From NCBI GenBank assembly GCA_001936135.1, contig CP012820.1, forward strand, positions 1,240,001-1,304,000: 64,000 nt of DNA. The letters run 5' to 3'. The DNA comes from Saccharomycopsis fibuligera x Saccharomycopsis cf. fibuligera. Lineage: Eukaryota; Ascomycota; Saccharomycetes; Ascoideales; Saccharomycopsidaceae. The position numbers were made by a program, and so were the translations under genes. Shown here one piece after another: positions 54,162-64,000 of this stretch. The number at the start of each line of letters is the position of its first letter. Positions within the stretch are counted from its first letter, which is position 1. The notes beneath the pieces were generated by a model, which was not told the DNA's origin, ran no database searches, and saw only the letters and a program-made list of their open reading frames with translations.

Positions 54162-55033
54162 AAATAAAAATAAAAATAAAAATGAAAATAAAAAAAATTC
54201 TTTTTGTTAGTTAATGTTTTTGCATGATTTTATGGTTATTGGAAACTCGTGGTTATTATTTTGTGGTATTTATTTATATCCTTGAACTAAATTCTGAACT
54301 TGAATTTGTATTTAATTCTTCTTTTTGTCTTTGCTTTTTATACTATAATGTTTATTTAACTCAAATCCCTGCTCAAGCATTCATCTTCCCCTGTTGATTT
54401 AATTTTAGGTTTGTAATACTTTTTATAAATTAGATTATGTACTATTACGCTTTGCTTTGTGATTGCGTTTTTTTATTTTTTTACCTTTTTCATTTTTAAT
54501 ATTTTAGCTGTCTAGGTCGCTTTTTTCATTTCCATTCATAGTTTTGTTTATTATTAGTGACGTGCTTTATTTTACACTCTTTGCTCACTGCCTCAAATCT
54601 TCCCCTTTGAATCCTTATCTAACGTCTTATAATAATTTAAGATTAGTTATTATAATCAAAAAAATGCTGTCATCTAAACTAAAGAGTCTGTCTGTGGGAA
54701 AATATACATATACATGTTATGTGCCCTGCAACGCATCTGCATAATACTGCATACCTGAAAAAATAAAAGAAAAAAAATTTTTTTAATGAAAAAAATAATA
54801 ATAAGAGATGGGAAATCTTTAATTTTGCTTTTAACATTAGTAATTACGAGAGATAAATTGAAACTGTGTGTGTTTTTGTGCAAATTTGATTGATTTAGAA
54901 AACAGACATCAGAAAATTAAAACCCAAACCCAAACCCAAACCAAATAAACAGAAACCATTAACAAAAGAAAGAGGCTAGCTAGCTTATTTACTATTTTAT
55001 AACTTCATTATTATAACAAACTATTAATTCACA
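54162..55033. other. Spacer between the TBC-like gene and RPC40
   Basis: Begins with (AAAAAT)n directly after the stop codon and ends with an A-rich leader carrying an AAACCC repeat (54920-54942). No gene is seen. Confidence 0.55.
54920..54942. repeat. (AAACCC)n tandem repeat upstream of RPC40
   Basis: Nearly four copies of a 6-bp unit about 95 bp before the RPC40 start. It resembles a telomere-type repeat by chance and is too short to be one. Confidence 0.8.
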
Positions 55034-56050
55034 ATGACTGCTGATGAAGATCTTATTGGCATCGAATACAACAGAGTCACCAATGTGACGGCTAGTGATA
55101 TTCCAGGCCACAGAAAAGATGTGGACTATTCTTGGAATTTGGACAAATTTGAATCCAACTTCAAAATTGATATCAAGTATCTTACCGAACAAGTTGCCAA
55201 TTTCGATTTAATAAACATTGATACTTCCATAGCGAATGCGTTTCGTCGGATAATGATTGCTGAAGTACCATCAGTGGCTCCAGAAACAGTTTTCATCTTC
55301 AACAACACTTCAGTAATTTCTGATGAAGTCTTGTCCCATAGAATAGGGTTGATCCCATTGAAAGTTGACCCTGATTTATTGACGTGGGTCGACAATAATG
55401 TTGAAGAAGAAGAAGGCAAGTTCACCGATAGCAATACCATTGTTATGTCTTTGAACGTTTCTTGTACTAAAAATCCGCACCCACCAAAAGGCAGTACTGA
55501 TCCAAAAGAACTTTACAGAAGCAGTCATGTGTACGCTAGAGATTTGAAGTTTGTGCCACAAGGTAATCAAAAAGAAAAATTTCAAGACCCAGTGGTTCCA
55601 GTTTATCCAGACATATTACTTGCCAAGTTGCGTCCAGGTCAAGAAATTTCATTGACAGCTCATTGCGTATTGGGAATTGGTGCTGACCATGCTAAATTCT
55701 CTCCAGTTGCTACTGCTTCATACAGATTAATGCCGGTGATTAAAATATTGAAGCCAATAACTGGTAAAGATGCTGAAAAATTTCAAAAATGTTTTCCACC
55801 AGGAGTCATTGGTATTGATGAGGACGGTAAAGCATTTGTTAAAGATGCTAGAAAGGATACTGTGTCTAGAGAATGTTTGAGACATGAAGAATTTAAGGGG
55901 AAAGTTAAGTTGGGAAGAGATAGACAGCACTTCGTCTTCAATGTTGAGTCAAGTAGCGCTATGTCACCAGAAGAGATTTTTTTTAAGTCGGTTAGAATAT
56001 TGAAAAACAAGGCCGAATATTTGCGCAGTTGTCCAATTGGCCAAGCATAA
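55034..56050 (+). CDS. RPC40: RNA polymerase I and III subunit AC40
   Basis: Alpha-like assembly subunit shared by RNA polymerases I and III. It pairs with AC19 to nucleate the enzyme. It is 338 residues (335 in S. cerevisiae). The alpha-motif NAFRRIMIAEVPSVAPETV is present near 70. The blocks LSHRIGLIPLKVDPDLLTWVD, PKGSTDPKELY, PDILLAKLRPGQEISLTAHCVLGIG and KCFPPGVIGIDEDGKAFVKDARKDTVSRE all match AC40 closely. The end, EEIFFKSVRILKNKAEYLRSCPI, also matches. The ATG at 55034 gives MTADEDLIGIEYNRVTN, aligned with MSNIVGIEYNRVTN. I see no intron. Confidence 0.97.
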   Translation: MTADEDLIGIEYNRVTNVTASDIPGHRKDVDYSWNLDKFESNFKIDIKYLTEQVANFDLINIDTSIANAFRRIMIAEVPSVAPETVFIFNNTSVISDEVLSHRIGLIPLKVDPDLLTWVDNNVEEEEGKFTDSNTIVMSLNVSCTKNPHPPKGSTDPKELYRSSHVYARDLKFVPQGNQKEKFQDPVVPVYPDILLAKLRPGQEISLTAHCVLGIGADHAKFSPVATASYRLMPVIKILKPITGKDAEKFQKCFPPGVIGIDEDGKAFVKDARKDTVSRECLRHEEFKGKVKLGRDRQHFVFNVESSSAMSPEEIFFKSVRILKNKAEYLRSCPIGQA

Positions 56051-56511
56051 ATGTTATTTCTTTTGGTTCTTTCTGTTAATATACTTTCACCAACTACAAT
56101 ACTATCCCTTTTTATCTTGCATCAATCAATCAATCTATTTATCAATCAGCCAGTCAATTATTTCTCATGTTTCTTCCTCATTGCTACACAATTTTATGCT
56201 TTTTGTATAAGAAACACCTCCTTTACTATCTTTTTTCTCTTTCGGTTTCCTGTTTTCCATTTTTACGTCAAAAAAAAGCATACCTTATTCTTTCCTAGTT
56301 TTTTCAGACTCGGTTGTATAATAAACAAAATATGAACTTTGTCACTGTTGGCATTACTACACAAACAAAACAAACTTAAACTTTTATGAGCGCTCTTTCA
56401 CAAAATACTAAAAAAATGTAGTCTTTTTTTTCTTTGTAAGTCATTGCATGAAAAAAATTAATACATCAATGTGATGTATCATTGCAATCTTGCTCCATCC
56501 CCATCAAACCA
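56051..56511. other. Tail-to-tail spacer, RPC40 and DUF1746-like gene
   Basis: C/T-rich with (ATCA)n-like runs near 56123. No gene is seen. Confidence 0.6.
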
Positions 56512-57453
56512 TCAGACCCCAGGAAACCTACTACCAGGAATAGCAGGATAATATAATTGATCAGCGTACCTATCAATGAATGAATTCATATTCTGCAATT
56601 CATCCCCACCAATGTCTCCTCTTCTCCTTGCTTCATCTTCCTCTGAATCCAAATATAACGAATTAATATTCCACATTCCTTCAATAATTCGAATGGGACT
56701 GATGGAAATAGCGGTGATTTGATTACTGTAACCATCTCCTTTTAGGTTCTCTAAATTGTCCTGCAATATTTCGGGAACTTCTTCGGAGACGCTATTGTTA
56801 CCATTATCGCCGCTTTCAGTGGTGCTATCATTTCCATTTCCATTTCCATTCCTACTTGCTGTTGTAATGGATGGCGTTGGTTGGACAGACAGCTCACCAC
56901 TGTTCGAATTCCCTAGCACCGACTTTTCAAACTCTTCAATGGTTTCGATATAACATAAAGCAAACAAGAAAAACTGTGCCACCAACACCATGAGATCAGC
57001 AAACAACACCTTGCTTACACTACGGCATACCCTTTCCCCAATCAATTGCAACGTGAGCCCACCATGTTGGAATCCATCCACTAATGAAGTTATTCGACGG
57101 CTTTGGTAATCTTCAATAAGTAGTCGTAGTAGCATGATATAGAGATTCATAGTGATTGGCAAGTAGAAGAGTACTTTAAGGAACAACTTTTTGCGTTGCT
57201 TTGTAAGTATTGTGTTGTCGAGGTTGGGTGGGAAGGGATTCATTAGGATGGATTGCATTAATGATCTGGCTATGAGTACGATTATCGTGAGACTATTGGA
57301 AGAGTTAGTAAGAATGAAAAGAAAACTTAACAAAAAACCAAAAAATAAAAAACAAAAGGTTGAACAGAAAGAGGGAAACAAGAACTCACTCTTGCAAATA
57401 TGTATAAAATATCCAAACAAATCCAAAGACTTCAAGATGAGTTTTAAAATCAT
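56512..57453 (-). CDS. DUF1746-like multi-span membrane protein
   Basis: A 313-codon frame. The start (LKLILKSLDLFGYFIHIC) and the later LIARSLMQ and GFQHGGLTLQLIGE-VCRSVSKVLFADLMVLVAQ blocks follow the pattern I know from fungal DUF1746 proteins. I recall that family as linked to the Golgi/vacuole Dsc ubiquitin-ligase complexes, but that link is uncertain. Hydrophobic helices occur at about 25-50, 95-115 and 155-175. An acidic, Asn-rich cytosolic tail begins at about 180 and ends RFPGV. Between residues 21 and 55 the sequence looks intron-like, with GTGAGT at 57389 and TACTAAC at 57310-57304. Removing 57389-57270 keeps the frame. If spliced, the protein is about 273 residues. The start is the only nearby ATG. 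Confidence 0.7.
   Translation of the reverse strand: MILKLILKSLDLFGYFIHICKSEFLFPSFCSTFCFLFFGFLLSFLFILTNSSNSLTIIVLIARSLMQSILMNPFPPNLDNTILTKQRKKLFLKVLFYLPITMNLYIMLLRLLIEDYQSRRITSLVDGFQHGGLTLQLIGERVCRSVSKVLFADLMVLVAQFFLFALCYIETIEEFEKSVLGNSNSGELSVQPTPSITTASRNGNGNGNDSTTESGDNGNNSVSEEVPEILQDNLENLKGDGYSNQITAISISPIRIIEGMWNINSLYLDSEEDEARRRGDIGGDELQNMNSFIDRYADQLYYPAIPGSRFPGV
57270..57389 (-). other. Candidate 120-nt in-frame intron
   Basis: Donor GTGAGT (57389-57384), pyrimidine-rich body, perfect TACTAAC (57310-57304). The nearest AG at 57293 breaks the frame; the next at 57270 keeps it. The unspliced frame is also open, so retention would still give a protein. Confidence 0.4.
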
Positions 57454-58755
57454 TGATGAAGTGCGATTTTCGCTTCTTTAGCACTTTGGTGTTATTTTGC
57501 CTTATTTCATTCTCTGTTGCAAGATCCGATATTAGCACCATTCTTTCTTTTTCTATTTATTATAATACCGGTGCCGATTGATATAGCGATACAGCTAGCG
57601 ATACTGACACAAGATCTGTGTTGCGGTGAAGCTGAAGCTATGACTTGTAGTAGCAGACTTGCTGTATATATGTGGCTCCGATTCAATTGTATCGATTTAG
57701 CTTTGGTATTGTTCCTAACCTTTTAGCTGTTTGACTTTTTGGCTCTTAATTTGACTAGTCTGAGCTATGGCTATAGCTAGTTGCTGACAGGATTACTGCG
57801 GTGGTATCTCCAATATCTCTACTTTTTAGTTTGGAACGTCACCTCGTGCACTTGAATCAATCAATTCTGATTGCAAAAACATGCACGCAACGCACGTGAA
57901 TTAACTAAACAGCAGCCAGTAAGCTTTTACGCTCAATTATATTTACTCTAGTATATGTCTCTTTATATCAAAACATTATTTATAGACCAGAAGTGTTATG
58001 TTAATTTTAGGGTGTAGGTACCTCAAAAGGCTGTTCTGGCTTGTTTTGCGTTGCTCTGTATTTGTGTGGTGTTAAAAAAAACGTCGACAATGAACAAAAA
58101 TAGTTATGGTCCGATGAGTCTTACTGACCGTTTGCTATTGTCGATTCTTACATTCTGTAATTAATAACCATTAAGCGACAAATTAAGATTATTTGGTATC
58201 AATATCATGTGTATCTTACGATTATGATAGTCAAATTATTAAAATTAATTAAGAGAAATAAATGAGAAAAAGAATAAGATTAAGTTGAGAGATGGAAATG
58301 ACAATGCTTTATATTATTGTGACGAAAGAATGAATAAAAAAAAAAAAAAAAATAAAAAAGAAAGAGAAAAAGAAAAAGAATAGGAAAAAGCTGGGCTAAT
58401 TATACATTGAAATTAAATTAAATTGAATTTGAAGAAAAATCAAATTAAAATTAGTGTACTCAAGCAAATGAAAACTTCTGAATATAAACGTCTCTTTAAA
58501 AGAAAAATTAGGGCCAGATGATTGAAATGTGGGATAGAAAATAATACAAAAATCAAAGAAACAGTGATAATAAGGACAGTTAGGCTAAAATTAGTTCAAG
58601 AAAGACAATTAGACAAATGGAAAGCAAAAGAGTTCTATCAAATATTTTTATTTTTATTATTATTTTTATTTTTAATGTTCTTATTCTTATTATTATTAGT
58701 ATTAATTATAAATCTCTGAATAAGATTCCAAAAAGTCAGCAAATCACAATCACAC
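57454..58755. other. AT-rich spacer upstream of the DUF1746-like gene
   Basis: Contains the UTP22 3' flank with (TTATTT)n-type repeats at about 58645-58705, a poly-A run at about 58337-58350, and an A-rich block at 58320-58385. No gene is seen. Confidence 0.55.
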
Positions 58756-61700
58756 TCAATTACGCTTCTTGATGTAAAAATTATGAATCAAATCCCCACC
58801 AAGCTCAGCAATCTCATTCAAAAGCGCTTCTTTATTCACCACGACCATATCCTTCACACTACCGTCAACCGGCTTAACATTGTACCCTAAGTTAACTTTG
58901 AAGCTCTTGCTACTTAATACATTAGGATAAAAAATCCCCGTTACGGTATTCTCACCCTTTCCATTCAACCCACCGAATTTGTGAGTTGAAAATAAAATCA
59001 CGTTGGAGTACCTGTCATTCAACTGTCTGACGAACTCTTGCACTGGATCAAACTTGTTGCAAATTTCATCAATATTACTCTTATCATTACCGTTAGTATT
59101 GGTACTATTATTTAAATTGCTAAAGTCCTGCAACTTAGTCAAATTTTTATAAGTGGTCTTGCTAATCAACCCACTGGACTCTTTCAACGGCGTGCCGGTT
59201 TTTGTCATTATTACTAAATCGTAATCTTCCAAAGCTGGCTTGAATAGCAAGTCAATTGATTTTGAGTCAATACCGCGAGTCTCTAGCAAATTGATAGCGA
59301 CTCGAGACAAGGCGGTCAATCTCGTAGCTATAGGTAATGGAACATTGTTTCCCCACAAAATTCCCGAATTGTCATCTTTAGAACCAATAAAGTACTGGGT
59401 CTTGACGCCATTAGGATCGGTTTTTCTAACTTGGTCAAAATTTGAAGTAAGGGTGTGGTATAATTGAATAGTTAATCTATCGGACAATTTGGCAAATGCT
59501 TCATTATTACTATCAAGACCTGCCCCAGCACTATTAGACAATTCCAATTCTCTGTCCAACTTTTTTGTCATATCCAAAATTAAAGGATCTTGCTTCCAGT
59601 TCCAATTTGCTAAAAAGTATAAAATTCTCAAAAATCCATTCTGGACACTAGATGGCGGAAGCCAAGAGTCACTATCAACAAACACTTTCAAAGCAATCAA
59701 TTCCACCAACTGATCATTTAAATGATGTAATAAAAACTGATCATCCAACCATCTTTTGAAAAGACGCACTACCGGAGAAAAAAACAAAAAGTGATGTGAT
59801 ATGGTTGACACAGTTCTCGTATGTTTGACGGCACCAATATAATGCTGATTAAATTTGAGGTAAATTTCTTCCAATACGTTTCTTTTGTCTTTAGTGACGT
59901 TAGCGTTTGCTCTAAGATATAAAATCTCATCTCTTTCAGTTAGAACTCTTATCTTAAATCCAAATCCTTCTGGAGCAAGGATGTTCAATGTGGTGATGTT
60001 GTTATTGTACGGAACCAGCTGATCGTCCTTAGCAATGAAAACGCGATATTCGTTAGCAGCATTGGACTTGGTCAACAAGTCATGAATCTTGAGTAAGAAA
60101 GCAGTCTTGGTGTCTTCCAAAGCACCAAGTTGATCTGGCCAATTTTTCGAGGTTTCAAACTCTAATACTGCGTCTTGGAAAAATTGCGGATTAGAAACAG
60201 CAAAAGGAACAGGAATTAATGTAGACGTATATCTAAATGAAGTTGAAGCTGGCATTAGAGATTTAATCTTCAATGGCAAATCATCATTAAGCGACATCAT
60301 CACTTTGTAAAGGTTTTCAAAACTTGCTCTAAAATTATTGAAACTATTAACATTAACCGGAGACGTTTTAGTAGCTGACGGCAACAATGCAAGAGGAAGT
60401 TTTTCATGGAAATGGGTAACGCTGGTCTCAATCTTACTAGACACAAAAGAGTCCAAATGCAAAGAAAACAAGTATTTGATGATCTGATAAATAGTTGGTT
60501 CATTAGCTGAAGCTTCCCAAATGACGCAATGATGAATTGAGCTATCTTTAAATCTTCTTAAGGATGCCTTATCGCCCCAAAATTGTTCAAATTCTTCAGC
60601 TTCTTCCACTTCTGTGTTTAATGGTCCTTTGATTACCAATTTTTCCGATTCTTGTTGGTTTAGTATGAGTCCAATATGAATTTTTGATGTGCTCAAGTTG
60701 ATATCTGGTTTTCTCTTGTGGACGGTGGTTCTTGTACCGGAAATATGTTTAGCTTCGTTAGTAGAGTGGTCAATAATTTTAATCGACACATGCTTGAGTT
60801 TTTCTTGAAGACCTTTCTTTAGAATAGTATACAACTTATTTTTAATGAAATTTTCGTAACTGATAAAGGTAATTTTTTCAGCAGGAGAGAAAACCACTCC
60901 ACTAGGATTTTCATCATCGTGAGAAGATTCCAAACTTTTTTCATTGTTTGAATATTTTGGTACTGGTAACTCAATATTTAAATCATATTTCAAGTAACTG
61001 ATATCATTCTTTTTGAGAAAAATGCAATCAAATGTATCCTTGACATCATTATTTAATAAATTCAAAGTGATTTGTGCCTCATGTTTTAAAAGATGATATG
61101 AGTTGATGGACATTTTCCATAAAATATTCAATTTGGTAGACTTGTCAAAGATAGCCGGTACTTGGAATCCATCACCTATGTATTTGACATGTGTAGCAAT
61201 TGTATCATGAGTGGTCGAATGAAATGATAAATACCCTTCATCAGCAATATCCATGGTAGCTAAATATTTGATCGTACCTTTGAATAACTGATATGAGGAG
61301 AAACCAGACAACAAAATCTTGTTACCGTCCAAGCCACCACCTTTTAGAAGCACAGCCATTAGCAAGGCGAACTCGAAATGACCAAATCCGCCATGAGCAA
61401 AAGATCCGGATTTGAAACCTCTTTGCAACAACCATAATCTGCCAAGAATGCAAGCATCGTTGAAATGCTCCACTTGTTTTTTGCTTTTGTACAACACCTT
61501 CAAGTAGTAATCATAGGTGCTATTTGAAATTAATGAAGCGTTGTAAATTGGTGTTGGTGGTAATTGTGGAGCTTCACCGGTTTCGGTATCAACTTCAGGT
61601 AACTGAATTCTGATGGAGTTTCTGTCTGGCAATAGCTTTTTGAAATCAAATGCGTCCAGCGGAAAAGAAGTAATGATCCGTACTGAGAATTTCGATTTAA

Positions 61701-62700
61701 AGAAATTGTACTCATTATCCAAATTGGTAGGAGTACAATCAATACGTAATGACGGTGTTAATAAATCGCCATTAACATATTCGTAATGGAATTTCAAAAA
61801 TTGCAACTCAGTACCAAGAGAATTTATCAACTCTTTTGTGAGATAAGCAAGGTAAAAAGATCTCTTGTGAAAAGCTCTATAGTTCAAATAATCTTTTTTT
61901 TCGAATAATTCATTTGGTATGGTGACATTCAAATCAACTAAGTTATTGAACGGTAATTGTACCCCAGTTTTCAAGCCAAACGATCCCACCAAAGATATAT
62001 CCTTTGGCTGAGCATATTGGAATTTGTAGTTGATATTTGTTGGTTTTGGATCAGCAAACGGTATAGTAATCTTGTGAAATTTTGGGTGCTTAGTACTTTT
62101 GTCGAATAAAGCACTAGCTTGAACCAGATTGAATTTGTCCGAGGATTTGATATCCTGAATGGAGTCATAAAGTTTGTGTAAGAATTTTTCCACTACCTTG
62201 ATTCTCGACTCATTTAATTTGACCTCTTTGACGAGCTCATCGATTTGCATTTTAAAAATGTTGGACTTGAATAGCTCAGCGGTCTCTCTAGCAATTTGAA
62301 TATCGGAAGAGTCTATCTTGGCCTTCTTTCCCTTTGATTTTTGTTTCGATGCATCCGTTTCCCTCGGAGTTTGGTCATCGTCATCATCATCGTCATCATC
62401 ATCATCATCATCATTATCTCCGTTGTTGCTGTCGCTGACGCTGTTGTTGTCGCTCTCATCATCCTCCGGCTCTTCGTAAATGGTGTCGCTCTTGTAGTCA
62501 AAACGGGACAGTCTTGAGGAGTTTACAGTGGAGTTGCCGTTACTGTCATTGCTACTGCTAGGGTTTGCAGCGGAAGAGATCAGCTGGTTGTTTAAAAGAG
62601 CGTCGATGAGCTCATGTTTGGAGATGGTGGCCTTCTTTGTAGTGGTGTCTGGTGAAGTGGAGACGGAGGAAGATCTCTTTCTCTTAACGGAAGACGCCAT
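58756..62700 (-). CDS. UTP22: SSU processome component Utp22 (NRAP family)
   Basis: Subunit of the UTP-C subcomplex (with Rrp7 and casein kinase 2) of the small-subunit processome, needed for 18S rRNA production in the nucleolus. It is 1314 residues (1237 in S. cerevisiae). The start MASSVKRKRSSS parallels MATSVKRKASE of Utp22. An acidic run of about 11 Asp lies near residues 100-113. The remainder is the NRAP region: repeated, catalytically dead nucleotidyltransferase-like domains. Typical blocks are FGFGHFEFALL-like AHGGFGHFEFALLMAVLLKGGG near 445 and HHFLFFSPVVRLFKRWLDDQFL near 985. The C-terminus is basic (IHNFYIKKRN). An in-frame ATG 66 codons further up exists, but conservation favours 62700. 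A Reb1-type TTACCCG lies upstream at 62973. Confidence 0.93.
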   Translation of the reverse strand: MASSVKRKRSSSVSTSPDTTTKKATISKHELIDALLNNQLISSAANPSSSNDSNGNSTVNSSRLSRFDYKSDTIYEEPEDDESDNNSVSDSNNGDNDDDDDDDDDDDDDQTPRETDASKQKSKGKKAKIDSSDIQIARETAELFKSNIFKMQIDELVKEVKLNESRIKVVEKFLHKLYDSIQDIKSSDKFNLVQASALFDKSTKHPKFHKITIPFADPKPTNINYKFQYAQPKDISLVGSFGLKTGVQLPFNNLVDLNVTIPNELFEKKDYLNYRAFHKRSFYLAYLTKELINSLGTELQFLKFHYEYVNGDLLTPSLRIDCTPTNLDNEYNFFKSKFSVRIITSFPLDAFDFKKLLPDRNSIRIQLPEVDTETGEAPQLPPTPIYNASLISNSTYDYYLKVLYKSKKQVEHFNDACILGRLWLLQRGFKSGSFAHGGFGHFEFALLMAVLLKGGGLDGNKILLSGFSSYQLFKGTIKYLATMDIADEGYLSFHSTTHDTIATHVKYIGDGFQVPAIFDKSTKLNILWKMSINSYHLLKHEAQITLNLLNNDVKDTFDCIFLKKNDISYLKYDLNIELPVPKYSNNEKSLESSHDDENPSGVVFSPAEKITFISYENFIKNKLYTILKKGLQEKLKHVSIKIIDHSTNEAKHISGTRTTVHKRKPDINLSTSKIHIGLILNQQESEKLVIKGPLNTEVEEAEEFEQFWGDKASLRRFKDSSIHHCVIWEASANEPTIYQIIKYLFSLHLDSFVSSKIETSVTHFHEKLPLALLPSATKTSPVNVNSFNNFRASFENLYKVMMSLNDDLPLKIKSLMPASTSFRYTSTLIPVPFAVSNPQFFQDAVLEFETSKNWPDQLGALEDTKTAFLLKIHDLLTKSNAANEYRVFIAKDDQLVPYNNNITTLNILAPEGFGFKIRVLTERDEILYLRANANVTKDKRNVLEEIYLKFNQHYIGAVKHTRTVSTISHHFLFFSPVVRLFKRWLDDQFLLHHLNDQLVELIALKVFVDSDSWLPPSSVQNGFLRILYFLANWNWKQDPLILDMTKKLDRELELSNSAGAGLDSNNEAFAKLSDRLTIQLYHTLTSNFDQVRKTDPNGVKTQYFIGSKDDNSGILWGNNVPLPIATRLTALSRVAINLLETRGIDSKSIDLLFKPALEDYDLVIMTKTGTPLKESSGLISKTTYKNLTKLQDFSNLNNSTNTNGNDKSNIDEICNKFDPVQEFVRQLNDRYSNVILFSTHKFGGLNGKGENTVTGIFYPNVLSSKSFKVNLGYNVKPVDGSVKDMVVVNKEALLNEIAELGGDLIHNFYIKKRN

Positions 62701-62972
62701 GATGGATGATGTGTGTGGTGTGGATGAACGTGGGAACCCAACAAGCAGGAGCTTGATATACTGCAGTTGGCGAGAGATGAGTGGCAAAGGATGGGTTTGG
62801 TCCTTGTGGGTGGAGTGAATAGGAGAGAGAGAAAGTAAGCGCTGGTAAAGGATAGTCCAGTAGGCTGCAGAAGAACCATCAGCGCCAAAGTGGTTCATAA
62901 AGGAAGCAGCAGAGACAGAAAGACAAAATCCTAAAAAGAAAAAAAAATTTTGAGAGAAGAGGGCTTGATTTG

Positions 62973-62979
62973 TTACCCG
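62973..62979. promoter_or_regulatory. Reb1-type site TTACCCG upstream of UTP22
   Basis: A core match to the Reb1 binding site about 275 bp upstream of the UTP22 ATG. It is typical of ribosome-biogenesis promoters, though I see no good PAC element. Confidence 0.45.
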
Positions 62980-63204
62980 GATCGAAGTAAACAGAGACAA
63001 AATTATTTATTTCGTTCACTCTTTCACTCACTCACAAACAGCCAAACACACGAAAACAGAAAACACCACACGGACACCCTTGCACCACTCCGGCACCCCA
63101 GACGAGACGCAGGGGTTACCCTAAACTTTCCGAGGATTGAATACCAGCAGCACGGCTCAATTGACGCCGGTGGAAGTCGCACGCACGCCAACCGGCCAAC
63201 ATGC

Positions 63205-63250
63205 AGAGAAAGAGAGAGAAAGAGAGAGAGAGAGAGAGAAGGAGATAGAG
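63205..63250. repeat. GA-rich microsatellite
   Basis: Mixed (GA)n and GAAA units over about 45 bp. Confidence 0.88.
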
Positions 63251-63520
63251 AACAGAGCTGGCTGTAGAGCGGAAATTGTATTTTTTTTGTCAAATCGTGA
63301 AACATTCTTCGCCCCAACTATAGCGGGGCAGACAAGACACTCTCTATACACACACCCAAGGAAAGGTTTGATGTGCCATGGATTTTCTGTTATTTCTTTC
63401 TCCTTCGCTGCGCCGCCTTGCAGTGCAAAAATACCCAGTCTCACACTCTCTTCACAGCAGCCCTCTGTAGCAGTGCAAAGCGGCATTGATTGCGGAGGTT
63501 GATGATAGTAAGCGGACTAT

Positions 63521-63570
63521 ATAGCTGCTGACAGCTGCTGACAGCTGCTGATAGCTGCTGATAGCTGCTG
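63521..63570. repeat. Decamer tandem repeat AGCTGCTGAY
   Basis: Five head-to-tail copies of a 10-bp unit (AGCTGCTGAC or AGCTGCTGAT), each holding a palindromic AGCT. The period equals about one helical turn. Confidence 0.92.
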
Positions 63571-64000
63571 GCGATAGCAGTGTTCACAGCGACCTTGCGT
63601 GCTGCGCGGAAACTACAGTTCCTTTAGTTTCTTGGAAGCAACGACACGACGAGGCTGTGCTGCCATAGCGCCAGAGCATCTTGCCTGCCCAGGGTCGTTT
63701 AGTGTTTGAGCGAGCACCCACTTGGGACATAAGATTCTGGGCACCGTGGATTATATTGCTCTAGCGCCAACCAGAGTGGCGCCAAAGGCCTCGTGACCCG
63801 CCAAGAGCTGCATGGGGCAGGATACTGCAGCCCTGCCAAACAAATCTTTCTCGACCGACCATATGATGGTATTGAAAGAGCGCACCCATTCTCTCCGACG
63901 ACAACAGCATGGCTCGGCTACGCGAATATTCTCTTCCGTCCTACATTTTCTTTGTATTCGTGCCCACCGTCGTGCATGACTTACCGCATCAGCCACATCT

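Larger units (their letters stand above)
62701..64000. other. UTP22 upstream region to window end
   Basis: Contains a Reb1-type TTACCCG (62973-62979), a GA-rich microsatellite (63205-63250) and a decamer tandem repeat (63521-63570). Beyond about 63570 it is GC-richer with short open frames that I cannot support as genes. The right end is cut by the window. Confidence 0.5.

Noticed and set aside
54920-54942. Telomere-like AAACCC repeats
   Set aside because: Fewer than four units inside a gene-dense chromosome arm. It is simple sequence, not an interstitial telomere.
62701-63000. N-terminal extension of UTP22
   Set aside because: The frame is open but the sequence is not conserved. MASSVKRKRSS matches the known Utp22 start.

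Overview
The window is a stretch of nuclear chromosome from a budding yeast (Saccharomycotina). The protein-coding genes I recognise look most like those of Saccharomycetaceae and their close relatives. The RNA polymerase subunit AC40, phosphofructokinase beta and the ADP/ATP carrier read as close relatives of the S. cerevisiae proteins. A dedicated Ssq1-type mitochondrial Hsp70, AMN1, DLT1, PCL5-like and DCW1-like genes are also present. Long AT-rich intergenic regions, Asn/Ser-rich low-complexity proteins and an intron-rich SIN3 fit a lineage outside the compact Saccharomyces genomes. A Saccharomycodes-like yeast is one possibility, but this is inference and I cannot fix the species.

Layout, left to right. 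0-5 kb: a short GPI-anchored wall protein (2053-1790, -) in long noncoding sequence. 5-7.8 kb: AMN1 (+). 7.8-9.7 kb: an unusually long tail-to-tail spacer. 9.7-11 kb: FTR1 iron permease (-). 11-16.9 kb: a gene desert with simple repeats. 16.9-17.8 kb: an unrecognised Ser/Asn-rich protein with RRxS/T sites (+). 18.5-19.6 kb: intron-containing tRNA-Leu(CAA) (-) with one young and one old solo LTR upstream. 22.1-23.8 kb: GAS1-type glucanosyltransferase (+). 24.6-27.6 kb: PFK2 (+). 28.2-32.8 kb: SPC105/KNL1 (-). 33.5-34.9 kb: DCW1/DFG5 family (-). 35.7-36.4 kb: DLT1 (+). 37.0-37.9 kb: PCL5-like Pho85 cyclin (+). 38.5-40.6 kb: SSQ1 (+). 41.2-45.1 kb: SIN3 (-), for which I read four exons. 46.2-47.4 kb: old repeats, a solo LTR and intron-containing tRNA-Ile(AAU) (+). 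48.2-49.1 kb: ADP/ATP carrier PET9/AAC (-). 50.8-54.2 kb: a large coiled-coil, TBC-like protein (+). 55.0-56.1 kb: RPC40 (+). 56.5-57.5 kb: a DUF1746-like membrane protein (-), perhaps with an intron. 58.8-62.7 kb: UTP22 (-).

The genes do not form one pathway. Loose themes are cell-wall assembly (the small GPI protein, GAS1, DCW1), cell-cycle and chromosome functions (AMN1, SPC105, PCL5-like), mitochondria and energy (SSQ1, PET9, PFK2, with FTR1 supplying iron), and ribosome/transcription machinery (RPC40, UTP22, SIN3). I found no CRISPR array, phage, operon or gene cluster suggesting a new molecular system. The best second-look items are the three TACTAAC introns in the 5' end of SIN3, a possible intron in the DUF1746-like gene, an intron in tRNA-Ile(AAU), and the matching placement of solo LTRs 11 and 13 bp upstream of two tRNA genes. 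Two weak candidate small genes near 3.4 and 8.6 kb are also listed.
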